From: Paenibacillus sp. GP183
GTDB taxonomy: Bacteria > Bacillota > Bacilli > Paenibacillales > NBRC-103111
Length of the DNA: 64,000 bases
NCBI RefSeq assembly: GCF_900104695.1
Contig: NZ_FNSW01000001.1
Span: forward strand, 1,178,001-1,242,000
Direction of reading: 5' to 3'
The position numbers were made by a program, and so were the translations under genes. Positions 24,489 through 33,421 of this stretch are shown here, piece by piece. Below the pieces are notes generated by a model. The model did not search any database, was not told the origin of the DNA, and saw only the letters and a list, made by a program, of their open reading frames with translations. Position 1 is the first letter of the stretch; each line of letters begins with the position of its first letter.

Positions 24489-25976
24489 TCAAATTAAGCT
24501 GTCCATGACATAAACAGGCTTATTGCGCCGCTTTTTGCTTGAGCCTACAGATGCTGTATGATGCCCTCGCAGATTTGCAGTCCCCGATGCATAATGGGCC
24601 TGGGCTGTTGGATCAAGAGTCAAGCTGCTCCTCCCCTTATTGCTAGCTTGTAACGCTTTGGTTTGCAGCTGCAGCAGCTTCAAATTCAGACGCTCCAATC
24701 GATGTTTAAGCATGAGCTCCTGCTCCGACTGTTTCTTGTCCAATCGTGACAATGCTCTTCTGCGCCAAAGCTTGGTCCATGCCTCTTCGGTATAAAAAAG
24801 GGCTTGCTGGATATCTTTCTCGCGATGCTCATAATACATGGCCAGCTCTATATAAGGCTCTAGGTTCGCCGACAAGCCGCTCTTTTTCCCTTCAATATGC
24901 CGCAGCCAAAGCTGTGAGGCTCGCTTATACGCGCCTTTTTTCTTATAGAAGGCAGCGAGCAGCAGCATGGCTTGAGCAGTCCCCTCAGAAACGAGCGGTC
25001 TCTCCATCATGCTTGAACGCAAGCGCTCAAACACAGCCTCGGCCAGATCGTCCCGCCCCATCTTATCCAGCCAAACACCGATGCGGTAGGTTTCTTCGTC
25101 TTGTGCATGCGTATGGATGCCGCTCAGATTAGCGGATTTGCCGGCTTCTTCGGAGCTGACTGAGCTGATCTCCCACTCCCCGCTTAGCAGCTTCCCAAAA
25201 TGGGTGGCCAGCGCGGCTAAGCTCACGATGTCGTGTTCATTATGTATAAACAAACCCTTCAACACCCGAGCATCTTTTTCCGCCAAATATTGAAAATATA
25301 ACGTCGGTGCCATCGAGCCCGGCACATCCCCCACTCTGTTAAAGCCAAGAATGTTCTCTTCCACACTGCTAAGTCTGCAGGAAGGCAAACAGTTCCTCCA
25401 AAGACTTCTGGATGAATATAACAAATCAAGCTGAAGCAAGGCGCTGTCATTAAACCCAAGCCGGTTCAGCACATAACGGTTTTTCAAGATCGGCCAGTCA
25501 AAGCTGCGTCCATTATAGGACACGATATGGGTATAGCGGCTGAGTTTATCCTGCAGATAGCGCAGCATGGCCAGTTCCTCGCTGGGGTTGCGCATGAACA
25601 GCTGCTCCACCACAAACTGATCCCCGGTGTAGTAACCGATGCCCACCATGAAGGGCACATTGCCCGCGCCGACCCCAAGCCCGGTCGTCTCCGTATCAAA
25701 GAAAAGCAGCCGCTCCAGCCCGACCTCGGCTGCTTGATGAAACCGCGCCAGCTCACCCACGCAATCAGCCAGCTCCTCCAGCTGATATCTGCCGTGGCGG
25801 CTGCCAAGGCTGTAAACCCGGCGCCTCAAAATGAAGGCGCCGTATGCGCTCGTCTCCAGATGGGCGCCGAGCTTCGCCCAATCCTCGCCCGCGGAAGCCG
25901 CAGCGGACGCAAGCGCCGGAGCCCGGTCCGCTTCCGGCTTCTTGAAGCGGCTTAACCGCTCGCGGAGCCCGCTCAC
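24489..25976 (-). CDS. mrfB: MrfB/YprB DEDD-type 3'-5' exonuclease with TPR-like tail
   Basis: 495 residues. The RNase H-like domain (about 95-275) shows LLFFDTETTGLG (DxE), IVSYNGRSFDWPIL and a late HNEHDIVSLA with the final His/Asp. The C-terminal half holds helical repeats (TYRIGVWLDKMGRDDLAEAVF, MLLLAAFYKKKGAYKRASQLW). In B. subtilis YprB acts as MrfB, the nuclease partner of helicase MrfA in mitomycin C repair. The GTG start overlaps the mrfA stop (GTGA), so longer frames are rejected. The first 90 residues are very GC-rich and Ala-rich, unlike the rest. Confidence 0.85.
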   Translation of the reverse strand: MSGLRERLSRFKKPEADRAPALASAAASAGEDWAKLGAHLETSAYGAFILRRRVYSLGSRHGRYQLEELADCVGELARFHQAAEVGLERLLFFDTETTGLGVGAGNVPFMVGIGYYTGDQFVVEQLFMRNPSEELAMLRYLQDKLSRYTHIVSYNGRSFDWPILKNRYVLNRLGFNDSALLQLDLLYSSRSLWRNCLPSCRLSSVEENILGFNRVGDVPGSMAPTLYFQYLAEKDARVLKGLFIHNEHDIVSLAALATHFGKLLSGEWEISSVSSEEAGKSANLSGIHTHAQDEETYRIGVWLDKMGRDDLAEAVFERLRSSMMERPLVSEGTAQAMLLLAAFYKKKGAYKRASQLWLRHIEGKKSGLSANLEPYIELAMYYEHREKDIQQALFYTEEAWTKLWRRRALSRLDKKQSEQELMLKHRLERLNLKLLQLQTKALQASNKGRSSLTLDPTAQAHYASGTANLRGHHTASVGSSKKRRNKPVYVMDSLI

Positions 25977-28264
25977 CGGGCACCGCCTTCGAGCTGCGTC
26001 AGCAGCTCCAGCGCCAACTGCTTGCCGAGCAGGCCGACCTCTTCGATCGGCCCGACGCAAGCCGGGCAGCCGCTCAGGCAACCGCAGGCGGTGATCAGGC
26101 CGCGCGCTTGCCGCATCAGCTGCCCGTGCACCTCGTAGAGCCGCTCGCTGAGGCCGACTCCTCCCGGGTAGTGGTCGTAGAAGAAGACGGTCGGCAGCTT
26201 GCTGTGCATGGCCTTCACCTGCGGCACGACCCGAATGTCCATCGGGTCGCACATCAGGTACAGCGGCGCTATGTGCGCCAGCACGTTAGCGATGCCCAGC
26301 AGGGCGAACTGGACATCGTTCGTGGTTTTCCCTGAAGTCATCGACTCGTCGAAGGTGAACCAATAGGAGCTGGTGTGCAGCTCCTCCTCAGGCAAATGGA
26401 TCGGACCTGAGCCAATATTCTCGTGCGTATGCAGCCGGATTTTCTTAAATATTGTCGGCTTCGCATTCACGGTAACATCCCCAAATTCACGGAGCAGACC
26501 GCCCTCTTTGACTTCGCGGTTCACATGCAGCACCTTAAGCTCTACAGCTAAGTTGGCGTCTGTGTAATAATCGACGTTGACTTGACGAATGAACGCCTTT
26601 TTCTCTTCATAATCCAGCTTCTCCACCTGAAACTGGACGCCTTCGTGAAGATAAATGGCTTCCTCATGGATCAACGTCGGCGCCCCGAAACGATCCACCT
26701 CGCCAATCACGCGATGGACAGGATTGGTAATATCAATAATGACAAAATTCTCCTGCGTTGCAGAGCGCAGAGAAATATTATGAGCCGGGAATGACTGCTC
26801 CATCCAGTACCAGCGGTCCTGAACGGTGTGGAGCACCTGCTCCTCCGTCAGGAAATCGAGGATGTCCCTAAGCGGCTCCCCGCCGAATTGTTCTCCCGCT
26901 TCAAATGGCAGCTCATAAGCGGCGCACTTCACATGATCCACCAGAATGATCAGGTTGTCCGGGTGAATGCGCGCCTGCTCCGGCGGGCGCTCGAAGAAGT
27001 ACTGCGGATTCTGGATCAAATATTGATCCAGCGGGTTGCTGCTCGCGACGAGTATCGTCAGCGAGCTTTCCTGGCGGCGTCCGGCGCGCCCGGACTGCTG
27101 CCAGGTGCTGGCTATCGTGCCTGGATAGCCGTTGAGCACGCACGCTTGCAGCTGGCCGATGTCGATGCCCAGCTCCAGCGCGTTCGTGCTGACCACGCCG
27201 CGGATTTCGCCGCTGCGGAGGCCCCTTTCGATCTCCCGGCGCAGCTTCGGGAGATAGCCCCCGCGGTAACCGCGGATCGATTTGCTGCCCAGCTCATGCG
27301 CTACAAGCTCCTGCAGATAGGTCAGAAGGATCTCGACCCGCACGCGGCTTCGCGCAAATACAATGGTCTGGATCCCGCTGCGCAGCAGGGTTCCAGCCAG
27401 CTTCCGCGTCTCCAGCACCGAGCTCTTGCGGATGCCAAGCTGCTGGTTGACGACCGGCGGATTATAGAACGCGAAGTGCTTCTCCCCGGCCGGAGCGCCG
27501 TTATTGTCGACAAGCGCCACTTGCTCGCCAATCAAGCGCTCGGTATGCTCCTTCGGGTTGTCAATCGTCGCCGATGCACAGATGAAACGCGGATTGGAGC
27601 CGTAAAAACGGCAGATTCGCTTCAATCTGCGGATTACATTGGCGACATGACTGCCAAAGACGCCGCGATAGGTATGCACCTCATCAATCACCACATAGCT
27701 GAGATTCTCGAACAGCTTAACCCATTTGGTGTGATGCGGCAGAATTGCGGAATGAAGCATATCCGGATTCGTCACCACGATATGCCCGGCATTGCGGATG
27801 GCCTGCCTTACGGTTGGCGGAGTGTCTCCGTCATACGTGTGAGTTTTGAAATCGACTCCCATGAAATCAACCATTTCCTGCAGCTCCGCAACCTGATCTT
27901 GCGCCAAAGCCTTGGTCGGAAATAAATAAAGCGCGCGGGCGCTGTCGTTCTCCAGTATCTTCTGCAGAACAGGAAGGTTATAGCAGAAGGTTTTGCCCGA
28001 TGCAGTAGGCGTCACAGTCACGACATGATTGCCGCTCAATGCCTCTCGAAAGGACTCGGCTTGGTGTGTATAGATTTGATGAATGTTTCTATGCTTGAGG
28101 GCATCGCGTATGCTCTCATGCAGGCCAAGCGGGAAATCAACCAGCTTCGCCTCGCGCGGGGGTATTGTATGCCAATAAGTAACCTGAGACATAATCTCCG
28201 GGGATTTACGGATCCAATCAATCATTTCGTTGATGGAAGACATCTTGCCTGTTAAAGGATTCAT
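25973..28264 (-). CDS. mrfA: MrfA/YprA DEAD/H helicase (mitomycin repair factor)
   Basis: 763-residue SF2 helicase. N-terminal Q-region, motif I TPTASGKTF, motif II VIDEVHTYRG, motif III ASATIDN, motif V ALELGIDIG, motif VI QQSGRAGRR. The C-terminal MZB/DUF1998 region ends with a four-Cys cluster (CGCLSGCPACVG) that binds zinc in the B. subtilis enzyme. Family role: with MrfB, UvrABC-independent excision of mitomycin adducts. The gene body contains a very GC-rich middle (26.9-27.6 kb) and end. The upstream promoter has a LexA-like box in its spacer. Confidence 0.9.
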   Translation of the reverse strand: MNPLTGKMSSINEMIDWIRKSPEIMSQVTYWHTIPPREAKLVDFPLGLHESIRDALKHRNIHQIYTHQAESFREALSGNHVVTVTPTASGKTFCYNLPVLQKILENDSARALYLFPTKALAQDQVAELQEMVDFMGVDFKTHTYDGDTPPTVRQAIRNAGHIVVTNPDMLHSAILPHHTKWVKLFENLSYVVIDEVHTYRGVFGSHVANVIRRLKRICRFYGSNPRFICASATIDNPKEHTERLIGEQVALVDNNGAPAGEKHFAFYNPPVVNQQLGIRKSSVLETRKLAGTLLRSGIQTIVFARSRVRVEILLTYLQELVAHELGSKSIRGYRGGYLPKLRREIERGLRSGEIRGVVSTNALELGIDIGQLQACVLNGYPGTIASTWQQSGRAGRRQESSLTILVASSNPLDQYLIQNPQYFFERPPEQARIHPDNLIILVDHVKCAAYELPFEAGEQFGGEPLRDILDFLTEEQVLHTVQDRWYWMEQSFPAHNISLRSATQENFVIIDITNPVHRVIGEVDRFGAPTLIHEEAIYLHEGVQFQVEKLDYEEKKAFIRQVNVDYYTDANLAVELKVLHVNREVKEGGLLREFGDVTVNAKPTIFKKIRLHTHENIGSGPIHLPEEELHTSSYWFTFDESMTSGKTTNDVQFALLGIANVLAHIAPLYLMCDPMDIRVVPQVKAMHSKLPTVFFYDHYPGGVGLSERLYEVHGQLMRQARGLITACGCLSGCPACVGPIEEVGLLGKQLALELLTQLEGGAR

Positions 28265-28295
28265 TGAAGAAACTCCTTACAACTGAGATGCTTCT

Positions 28296-28324
28296 ATTTT
28301 ACAGAATATATGTTCGTATGGCAA
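28296..28324 (-). promoter_or_regulatory. mrfA promoter with LexA-like box in the spacer
   Basis: Minus strand -35 TTGCCA (28319-28324), 17-base spacer, -10 TAAAAT (28296-28301). The spacer holds CGAACATATATTCT (28303-28316), 12 of 14 matches to the Bacillus SOS consensus CGAACATATGTTCG. The same arrangement occurs at lexA and yneA in this window. Confidence 0.7.
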
Positions 28325-28352
28325 TATGTTTATAGCTGTATACCCATCCAAA

Positions 28353-29780
28353 CTACTTGAAGCGTTTCGCGATGTCCGCCAGCCGTCTTGTCCCATCCCG
28401 CAAACAGGCTTCATTGACAAAAGAATAGCTTAATCGTATCCATCCTTGCATTTCACGCAGAGGATCAAACAGGGTTCCTGGAACGAATGAAATGGACTGC
28501 CGAATGCTTTCGCTTCGGATTGTTCCCACTGTCAACCCGTCAGGCAGCTTGATCCATAAGTTAAGTCCGCCGTTTGGGGTAACCCATGTCCAGCCGGTAG
28601 ATGCTAATTCTTCTTCCATGATGTCTCTTCTGATTTGCAGGGCGATCCGCAGTTTCTCCAAATGCTGCTGCATTCTTTCCGATTGAAAATAATGCAAAAA
28701 TATTTTCTGATTCACCAGCGGCGACCCATTGTCGGCAAGAGATTTGGCTGTGATGAGCGGCTCGATCACGGACGGCTGTCCGATTACAGCGCAAATACGC
28801 AAACCCGGCGCCACATACTTGCTAAAGCTGCGGATATAGACCACCCACCCCTCCGTATCATAAGCAAACACAGGCTTGGGAGGAGGCACTTCGAAATACA
28901 TATCATGAAACACATCGTCTTCAATCAGCAGACATCTGTATCGTTCAGCAAGCTCGACCAGGTGCTTTCGCTGAGCAGAAGGAACTGTATAACCCGTCGG
29001 ATTATGAAAGGTAGGATTCATGTAAAAAAACCGCGGTTTATACTCTCTCATCAGCATCTCGACTTTGTCCAAATCATAGCCTTCAGGGCTAATTTCAACG
29101 TCAAGAAAACGTGCGCCCTGCTGACGGAAAATATCTAAAGCAGCGCTGTAAGTCGGACGTTCAACCAAAATGGCATCCATGGGCCTGATGAATAATCGGG
29201 AAAGCAAATCTATGGCCTGCTGTGCCCCTGTCGTAATGAGCAGATTGTTTGCTGTCAAATGAACCCTCAGCTGACGAACCATATATCGGCAAAGTACGTC
29301 GCGAAGCTCCTCGTCACCTTGCACACTGGAGTAAGTTCCCATTAGCTTCGGGTAAATATCGAACACTTTCTTGACATATTCAGACAGATAAAGGTTCGGC
29401 AGCAAGCTCGGATCGATTAAAGATTGGGAAAACTGATAAACGACCGGTATTCTTTGAATTTCGGATAAATAGTTTTTCAAGTGACTTGGAGCTTCAATTG
29501 GTCGGATAGCGGTTTGCTCGTAGAGCTCTTGCTCCGGATCATCTGTGCTTACATAATAACCGGACTTTTCTCTTACATAGGCCTTTCCATCCTGTTTAAG
29601 CATCTGATAAGCTCGGAAAACCGTTAACCGATGGATTTGCAATTCACTCGCGAGAAGCCGAATCGATGGAAGTTTGTCATGTGCTTTCAACTCACCTCGA
29701 TCAATTCGGGTCATTATGTAATCATAAACTTGTTTAAAAAGCAGTTTGGTGTCCATAGTCGTTGTGAGTTTATTCTTCAC
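28353..29780 (-). CDS. MocR/PdxR-type regulator (GntR HTH + aminotransferase fold)
   Basis: 475 residues. Residues 10-80 form a GntR winged helix (LPSIRLLASELQIHRLTVFRAYQML). The rest is a fold-type I aminotransferase with FYMNPTFHNPTGY, the PLP-contact IEDDVFHDM and the PLP-lysine segment IRSFSKYVAPGLRI. MocR proteins bind PLP or an amino compound and act on a divergent promoter. GTG start behind GAGGGGG. It is divergent from an EamA exporter 116 bp away, with two direct repeats in the gap, so it most likely controls that exporter. Confidence 0.88.
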   Translation of the reverse strand: MKNKLTTTMDTKLLFKQVYDYIMTRIDRGELKAHDKLPSIRLLASELQIHRLTVFRAYQMLKQDGKAYVREKSGYYVSTDDPEQELYEQTAIRPIEAPSHLKNYLSEIQRIPVVYQFSQSLIDPSLLPNLYLSEYVKKVFDIYPKLMGTYSSVQGDEELRDVLCRYMVRQLRVHLTANNLLITTGAQQAIDLLSRLFIRPMDAILVERPTYSAALDIFRQQGARFLDVEISPEGYDLDKVEMLMREYKPRFFYMNPTFHNPTGYTVPSAQRKHLVELAERYRCLLIEDDVFHDMYFEVPPPKPVFAYDTEGWVVYIRSFSKYVAPGLRICAVIGQPSVIEPLITAKSLADNGSPLVNQKIFLHYFQSERMQQHLEKLRIALQIRRDIMEEELASTGWTWVTPNGGLNLWIKLPDGLTVGTIRSESIRQSISFVPGTLFDPLREMQGWIRLSYSFVNEACLRDGTRRLADIAKRFK

Positions 29781-29820
29781 GATTCAACCCCCTCTACGCT
29801 TATTGTACACTACTTTTTCT

Positions 29821-29859
29821 CAAACTGTTCTGTTCGGAGAAATCTGTTCTACAAACTGT
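29821..29859. promoter_or_regulatory. Direct-repeat operator between mocR and eamA
   Basis: Two copies of CAAACTGT (29821-29828 and 29852-29859) are spaced 31 bp apart, three helical turns; two CTGTTC motifs lie between them. A TATGAT -10 candidate for the exporter begins at 29864. Direct repeats are the usual MocR targets. Confidence 0.55.
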
Positions 29860-29895
29860 GTAGTATGATACATACATAACGAAAGGAGATTCACG

Positions 29896-30825
29896 ATGAT
29901 CATTATTAATTATCTGCTGGTATGTCTTGTATTTGGAACCACGTTTCTGGCTATTAAAATCGGAGTCGATGCTTCAGGTCCGCCATTCTTTCTAGCCGGG
30001 TTGCGTTTTTTCAGCGCTGGCTTAATTCTGTTTCTTTGGATGATTTGGAGGAAAAAAGCAAAATTCGCCTTGCTGCTTCGCAAAGAAATGCTGTTTACGG
30101 GAATTGGTCTGACATTCGGAACTTTCTCGACCTTATACTGGGCCGAACAATATGTGGCTTCAGGAATTGCTGCCGTACTGTCGGCAACTGGCCCGATCAT
30201 GATTCTTATTTTACAAATTGTTGTTTTAAGGCAAAGATCGACGATTCGTTCTACATTTGGCTGTATCATTGGATTTGCTGGAGTATTCTTGCTGCTGCTT
30301 CCAAAGCTTACAGTATCCGTTAGTCTCTTGTGGGCTGTCGGTTGCATCGCTATTTTAATTGGCGAGCTTTCCTATTGTGCAGGAGCACTATACTCCAAAG
30401 GTGTTATTCAGAGCCTCCCTGATGCTTCACCCATTGCTCTAAATGCTGTTCAGATGATGTATGGAGGTGTGTTGCTGCTAGTACTGTCATTATTTACTGA
30501 ACAGGTTCATTTAAAGAGCTTAATGTCGGCAAGCGTGATTGGATCACTTCTCTATTTAATCGTCATCGGTTCCATGGTAGGGCACAGCCTTTTCTACTGG
30601 CTTGTCGCCAAAACGAATCCTGTCTTTCCTGCAACATGGCTTTACATATCCCCGCTAATTGCTCTTGGCTTTGGAGCCCTGTTCTATCAAGAGACCATCA
30701 CTTGGATTACTGCTATTGGAGTTGTTACGATTATTGTCGGAACGGTACTGGCCAATCTGGATAGTTTATTGCCGTTGATCCTTAGATCGAAAACATCTTC
30801 TGTAACCTTACGGAAACCTGTATAA
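29896..30825 (+). CDS. EamA/DMT family exporter
   Basis: 309 residues with ten predicted membrane helices in two EamA repeats; the first starts LVCLVFGTTFLAIKIG and the second near LSYCAGALYSKG. Members export amino acids or metabolites, or act as permeases; the substrate is not readable. The AAAGGAG site is 8 bases before the ATG. The gene stands opposite a MocR regulator, a frequent pairing for DMT exporters that respond to PLP-linked amino compounds. A hairpin follows 20 bases after the stop. Confidence 0.88.
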   Translation: MIIINYLLVCLVFGTTFLAIKIGVDASGPPFFLAGLRFFSAGLILFLWMIWRKKAKFALLLRKEMLFTGIGLTFGTFSTLYWAEQYVASGIAAVLSATGPIMILILQIVVLRQRSTIRSTFGCIIGFAGVFLLLLPKLTVSVSLLWAVGCIAILIGELSYCAGALYSKGVIQSLPDASPIALNAVQMMYGGVLLLVLSLFTEQVHLKSLMSASVIGSLLYLIVIGSMVGHSLFYWLVAKTNPVFPATWLYISPLIALGFGALFYQETITWITAIGVVTIIVGTVLANLDSLLPLILRSKTSSVTLRKPV

Positions 30826-30845
30826 ATCTATCAGGTGCATGAGAA

Positions 30846-30873
30846 AAGGAGCCTTACAAAAGTAAGGCCCCTT
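30846..30873. terminator. Bidirectional terminator candidate
   Basis: AAGGaGCCTTAC/GTAAGGCcCCTT with a 4-base loop. The T-tract is short on the plus side and TTTTCTC on the minus side. It separates the converging EamA gene and the small gene at 30913. Confidence 0.65.
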
Positions 30874-30912
30874 GGTTTAGGATGTAGTTATCATTGTCGA
30901 TTTTTGTATCCT

Positions 30913-31134
30913 TTAATGGAGATCAGAGGAGTCATCATAATCATAGCGAATTCCGTCCGGCATGGACTCTATGACATGATTCGTCAAAAGGTTGTTGACC
31001 TGACGGGTGCTGCTTTGCAGCTTTAAAAGCACCTCGCGAAATTCCTCATTGCGGCGTTCATCGATTTCACTCTGCATGGCAGATCTTAATGCTTTTTCGA
31101 TAATGTCAATATCCTGACTCGTGAAATTCATCAT
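30913..31134 (-). CDS. Small acidic hypothetical protein (73 residues)
   Basis: MMNFTSQDIDIIEKALRSAM starts a mainly helical, charged protein with EIDERRNEEFREVLLKL in the middle and an acidic Tyr-rich tail (YDYDDSSD). No signal peptide or membrane segment. A GAGGTG ribosome site lies 4 to 7 bases before the adjacent ATG codons. Not recognised; it looks like a conserved small cytosolic protein. It has its own terminator and converges on the EamA gene. Which of the two adjacent ATGs is used is open. Confidence 0.65.
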   Translation of the reverse strand: MMNFTSQDIDIIEKALRSAMQSEIDERRNEEFREVLLKLQSSTRQVNNLLTNHVIESMPDGIRYDYDDSSDLH

Positions 31135-31269
31135 TTGCACCTCAATTATGCTGACAACTAGCTTCTAGTATATCCCAAAAGCAAGATTTACATACGAAGG
31201 CGTCTCCTTGTTTATCTCGCATGATTTCGATACAATTTATGAAGAGACAACCTAGAGGAGGAATCATTG

Positions 31270-31875
31270 ATGAGTTCAGCAATAACAAAGGAAATTGAAG
31301 CCCACAGACAACCCGATCATGAAATCCATCCGCAATTTTTGACACGTTGGTCACCAAGAGCCTTTAAGGAGCAAGAAGTCCCGGATGATGTGCTTCACAG
31401 TGTATTCGAAGCAGCGCGTTGGGCGCCATCCGGCAGCAATCTTCAGCCTTGGCGGTATATCATCGCACATACTCCTGAGCAGCGCAGCAGATTTTTGGAG
31501 TTTATCAATCCTTTTAATGTCGAATGGTGCCAAAAAGCTCCGGTGCTTGCTGTTGTGGCTTCCCAAACCAAAGCAGCAAACGGTAATCATAATGGATCTC
31601 ATGCCTTTGATGCAGGAACCTCTTGGGGCTATCTGGCTCTGGAAGCCGCCAATCAAGGCTTGATCACCCATGCAATGGGCGGTTTCGATAAAGCCAAAGC
31701 CCGTGAGATTCTTCACGTTCCGGATGAATATGAGCTGCACGCAGTCATTGCCATTGGCTATCGCGGCCCGAAAGAATCGCTGTCGGAGAGATATCTGAAC
31801 CGTGAATTCCCTTCTTCTCGCAATCCTGTAAGCGATATGGTGTTTGAGGCAGATTTCGGACAAAAATGGTCATGA
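31270..31875 (+). CDS. Nitroreductase family protein
   Basis: 201-residue FMN-dependent oxidoreductase, likely a homodimer. The early RWSPRAFKEQEVPDDVLHSVFEAARWAPSGSNLQPWRYI is the FMN-phosphate-binding start of the family, with a late ALEAANQGLITHAMGGFD and IGYRG. Substrates are usually quinones or nitroaromatics and cannot be predicted. ATG 31270 is used, following GGAGGAATC; a TTG just before it is an alternative. A strong terminator follows. Confidence 0.86.
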   Translation: MSSAITKEIEAHRQPDHEIHPQFLTRWSPRAFKEQEVPDDVLHSVFEAARWAPSGSNLQPWRYIIAHTPEQRSRFLEFINPFNVEWCQKAPVLAVVASQTKAANGNHNGSHAFDAGTSWGYLALEAANQGLITHAMGGFDKAKAREILHVPDEYELHAVIAIGYRGPKESLSERYLNREFPSSRNPVSDMVFEADFGQKWS

Positions 31876-31880
31876 CTATA

Positions 31881-31916
31881 AGGTTGAACAGGATGCTTTC
31901 CTGCTCAACCTTTTTT
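31881..31916 (+). terminator. Rho-independent terminator after the nitroreductase gene
   Basis: AGGTTGAaCAGGA/TCCTGcTCAACCT with one mismatch and a 5-base loop, followed by six Ts. Confidence 0.85.
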
Positions 31917-32078
31917 CCTGTTTTGGTCCGATTCCTGCTTACTAGAGGCAACATCCACCTTACCCTGCTTGGTGAAGCAAATGGCAGCATAGCAGATGAA
32001 TGATCATTTATACGAGTGTCGGTGAAACCGACTTAATGATGAATTCGTAGAAAAAGCAAAAAGGACTGAGGCAATCGG

Positions 32079-32666
32079 ATGAAACGATACAAGGTGATTA
32101 ATGCTAAAACAGCGATGCTGATATCCTTGGCGTCCATGTTCCTCACAGTATTACTGGTATTCTTAATCGGACACCGTTCTGTATTCATAAAGCTGGAGCT
32201 CACGTTAGGAATACTCGCTCTAGTACTTTTTTGCTTTTTCTGTCTCGGCTTGTATATGGGCTTTCGAATGCAGAACGATCCCTTTTTCAAGGAAGGTTGG
32301 AAACCCTTTAAGGGAAAGTGGGATTCATTAGATCTTTCATCGGCCGGCAGCCTGATGCCTTTCGAGATTGTCGGGGAAGGCTTATGGGGTTTTCTTCTCT
32401 CGATTCTGGCCTGGATTGCTTTCTCGCTTGTAATGGTCCTGCTATTATTCCTGATCGGCAACATGCTTTGGGGCGTCATCTTTTTCATGATTGTAATGTT
32501 GTATTGGCTGTTTTATAGGGCATACCGGAACGTCTTTCTCAAAAGTCGCTATTGCCGAAATCGTGCATGGAGAAGCCTTGCTTATGGCAGTTTGTATACA
32601 GTGCTCTATACGGGTTGGGCATTTTTGTTGCTCCAAGTCGGGGCCTGGGTGATTCACATGCATTAA
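32079..32666 (+). CDS. Multi-pass membrane protein of unknown function
   Basis: 195 residues with about five or six hydrophobic segments: AMLISLASMFLTVLLVFLIG, LELTLGILALVLFCFFCLGL, LWGFLLSILAWIAFSL, VMVLLLFLIGNMLWGVIFF and a C-terminal GSLYTVLYTGWAFLLLQVG. A polar loop with FFKEGWKPFKGKWDSLDLS lies between the second and third. Arg-rich cytosolic stretch (YRAYRNVFLKSRYCRNRAWR). I do not recognise the family. Ribosome site CTGAGG. It appears monocistronic. Confidence 0.7.
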   Translation: MKRYKVINAKTAMLISLASMFLTVLLVFLIGHRSVFIKLELTLGILALVLFCFFCLGLYMGFRMQNDPFFKEGWKPFKGKWDSLDLSSAGSLMPFEIVGEGLWGFLLSILAWIAFSLVMVLLLFLIGNMLWGVIFFMIVMLYWLFYRAYRNVFLKSRYCRNRAWRSLAYGSLYTVLYTGWAFLLLQVGAWVIHMH

Positions 32667-32728
32667 GTAGTGACTAGTTGATTCTCCTGATCAGGTTCGA
32701 GCATTCTCTTTTCACGACTAGAACGTCG

Positions 32729-33421
32729 TTATTTAAACCACAAATAAATCGGTATGAATAATAGGGAGGTAATAATACCGGCTAAGCCCATGGCGAATCC
32801 ACTCAGGCCCCCTCGGGTTTCCGAATCTTTTAGCAGTCTTGCAGTTCCTATCCCATGAGCTGCAGTACCGATGGCAATGCCAATCGAAACCCCGTCTTTC
32901 ATTCCGAACCAATGCAATATCTTCGTTCCGAACATACTGCCAAAAAGTCCGGTTAAAACGGTTAGCACTGCGGTAAGCTCCGGCAATCCTCCCAAATGAC
33001 GCGAGATCTCAATCGCAATTGGCGAAGTTACCGATTTGGGCATCATGCTAAGCAGGATTTCCCGGCTTCCGCCGAGGAATCCCACTAAAGCAGCAGAACT
33101 AGCGATACCTGCTGCCGAGCCTGCTGTTACAGCGATAAAGATACGAGTGAAATGTTGTTTGATCAGACCGGCGTTTTTATACAATGGAACCCCAAGAGCT
33201 ACTGTGGCAGGACCCAGCAAAACAGTAAGCATGTCTCCCCCAACTCTATAAGCCTCATAAGGAATATGAAAGAGAAGCAGAATCAAAATAATAAACCCGG
33301 AGCAAACAATAAGCGGATGCAGCCATTTCCAGCACTGTTGGATCAATAACGCACCGGAATAAGCCAAGACGCTGACAGCAACACCGAATATCGGATTGGT
33401 AATCCATTCAGGCACGTTCAT
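32729..33421 (-). CDS. lrgB: LrgB/CidB family membrane protein
   Basis: 230 residues, about six membrane helices, with the family motif VTSPIAIEISRHLGGLPELTAVLTVLTG and the C-terminal AHGIGTARLLKDSETRGGLSGFAMGLAGI. With LrgA it is thought to modulate murein hydrolase activity or export of small organic acids. The ATG overlaps the LrgA stop (ATGA), so the two are coupled. Confidence 0.87.
   Translation of the reverse strand: MNVPEWITNPIFGVAVSVLAYSGALLIQQCWKWLHPLIVCSGFIILILLLFHIPYEAYRVGGDMLTVLLGPATVALGVPLYKNAGLIKQHFTRIFIAVTAGSAAGIASSAALVGFLGGSREILLSMMPKSVTSPIAIEISRHLGGLPELTAVLTVLTGLFGSMFGTKILHWFGMKDGVSIGIAIGTAAHGIGTARLLKDSETRGGLSGFAMGLAGIITSLLFIPIYLWFK

Noticed and set aside
26828-27925. 365-codon plus-strand frame opposite mrfA
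   Set aside because: Antisense to helicase motifs; composition Arg/Ala/Leu/Gln-rich without domains.
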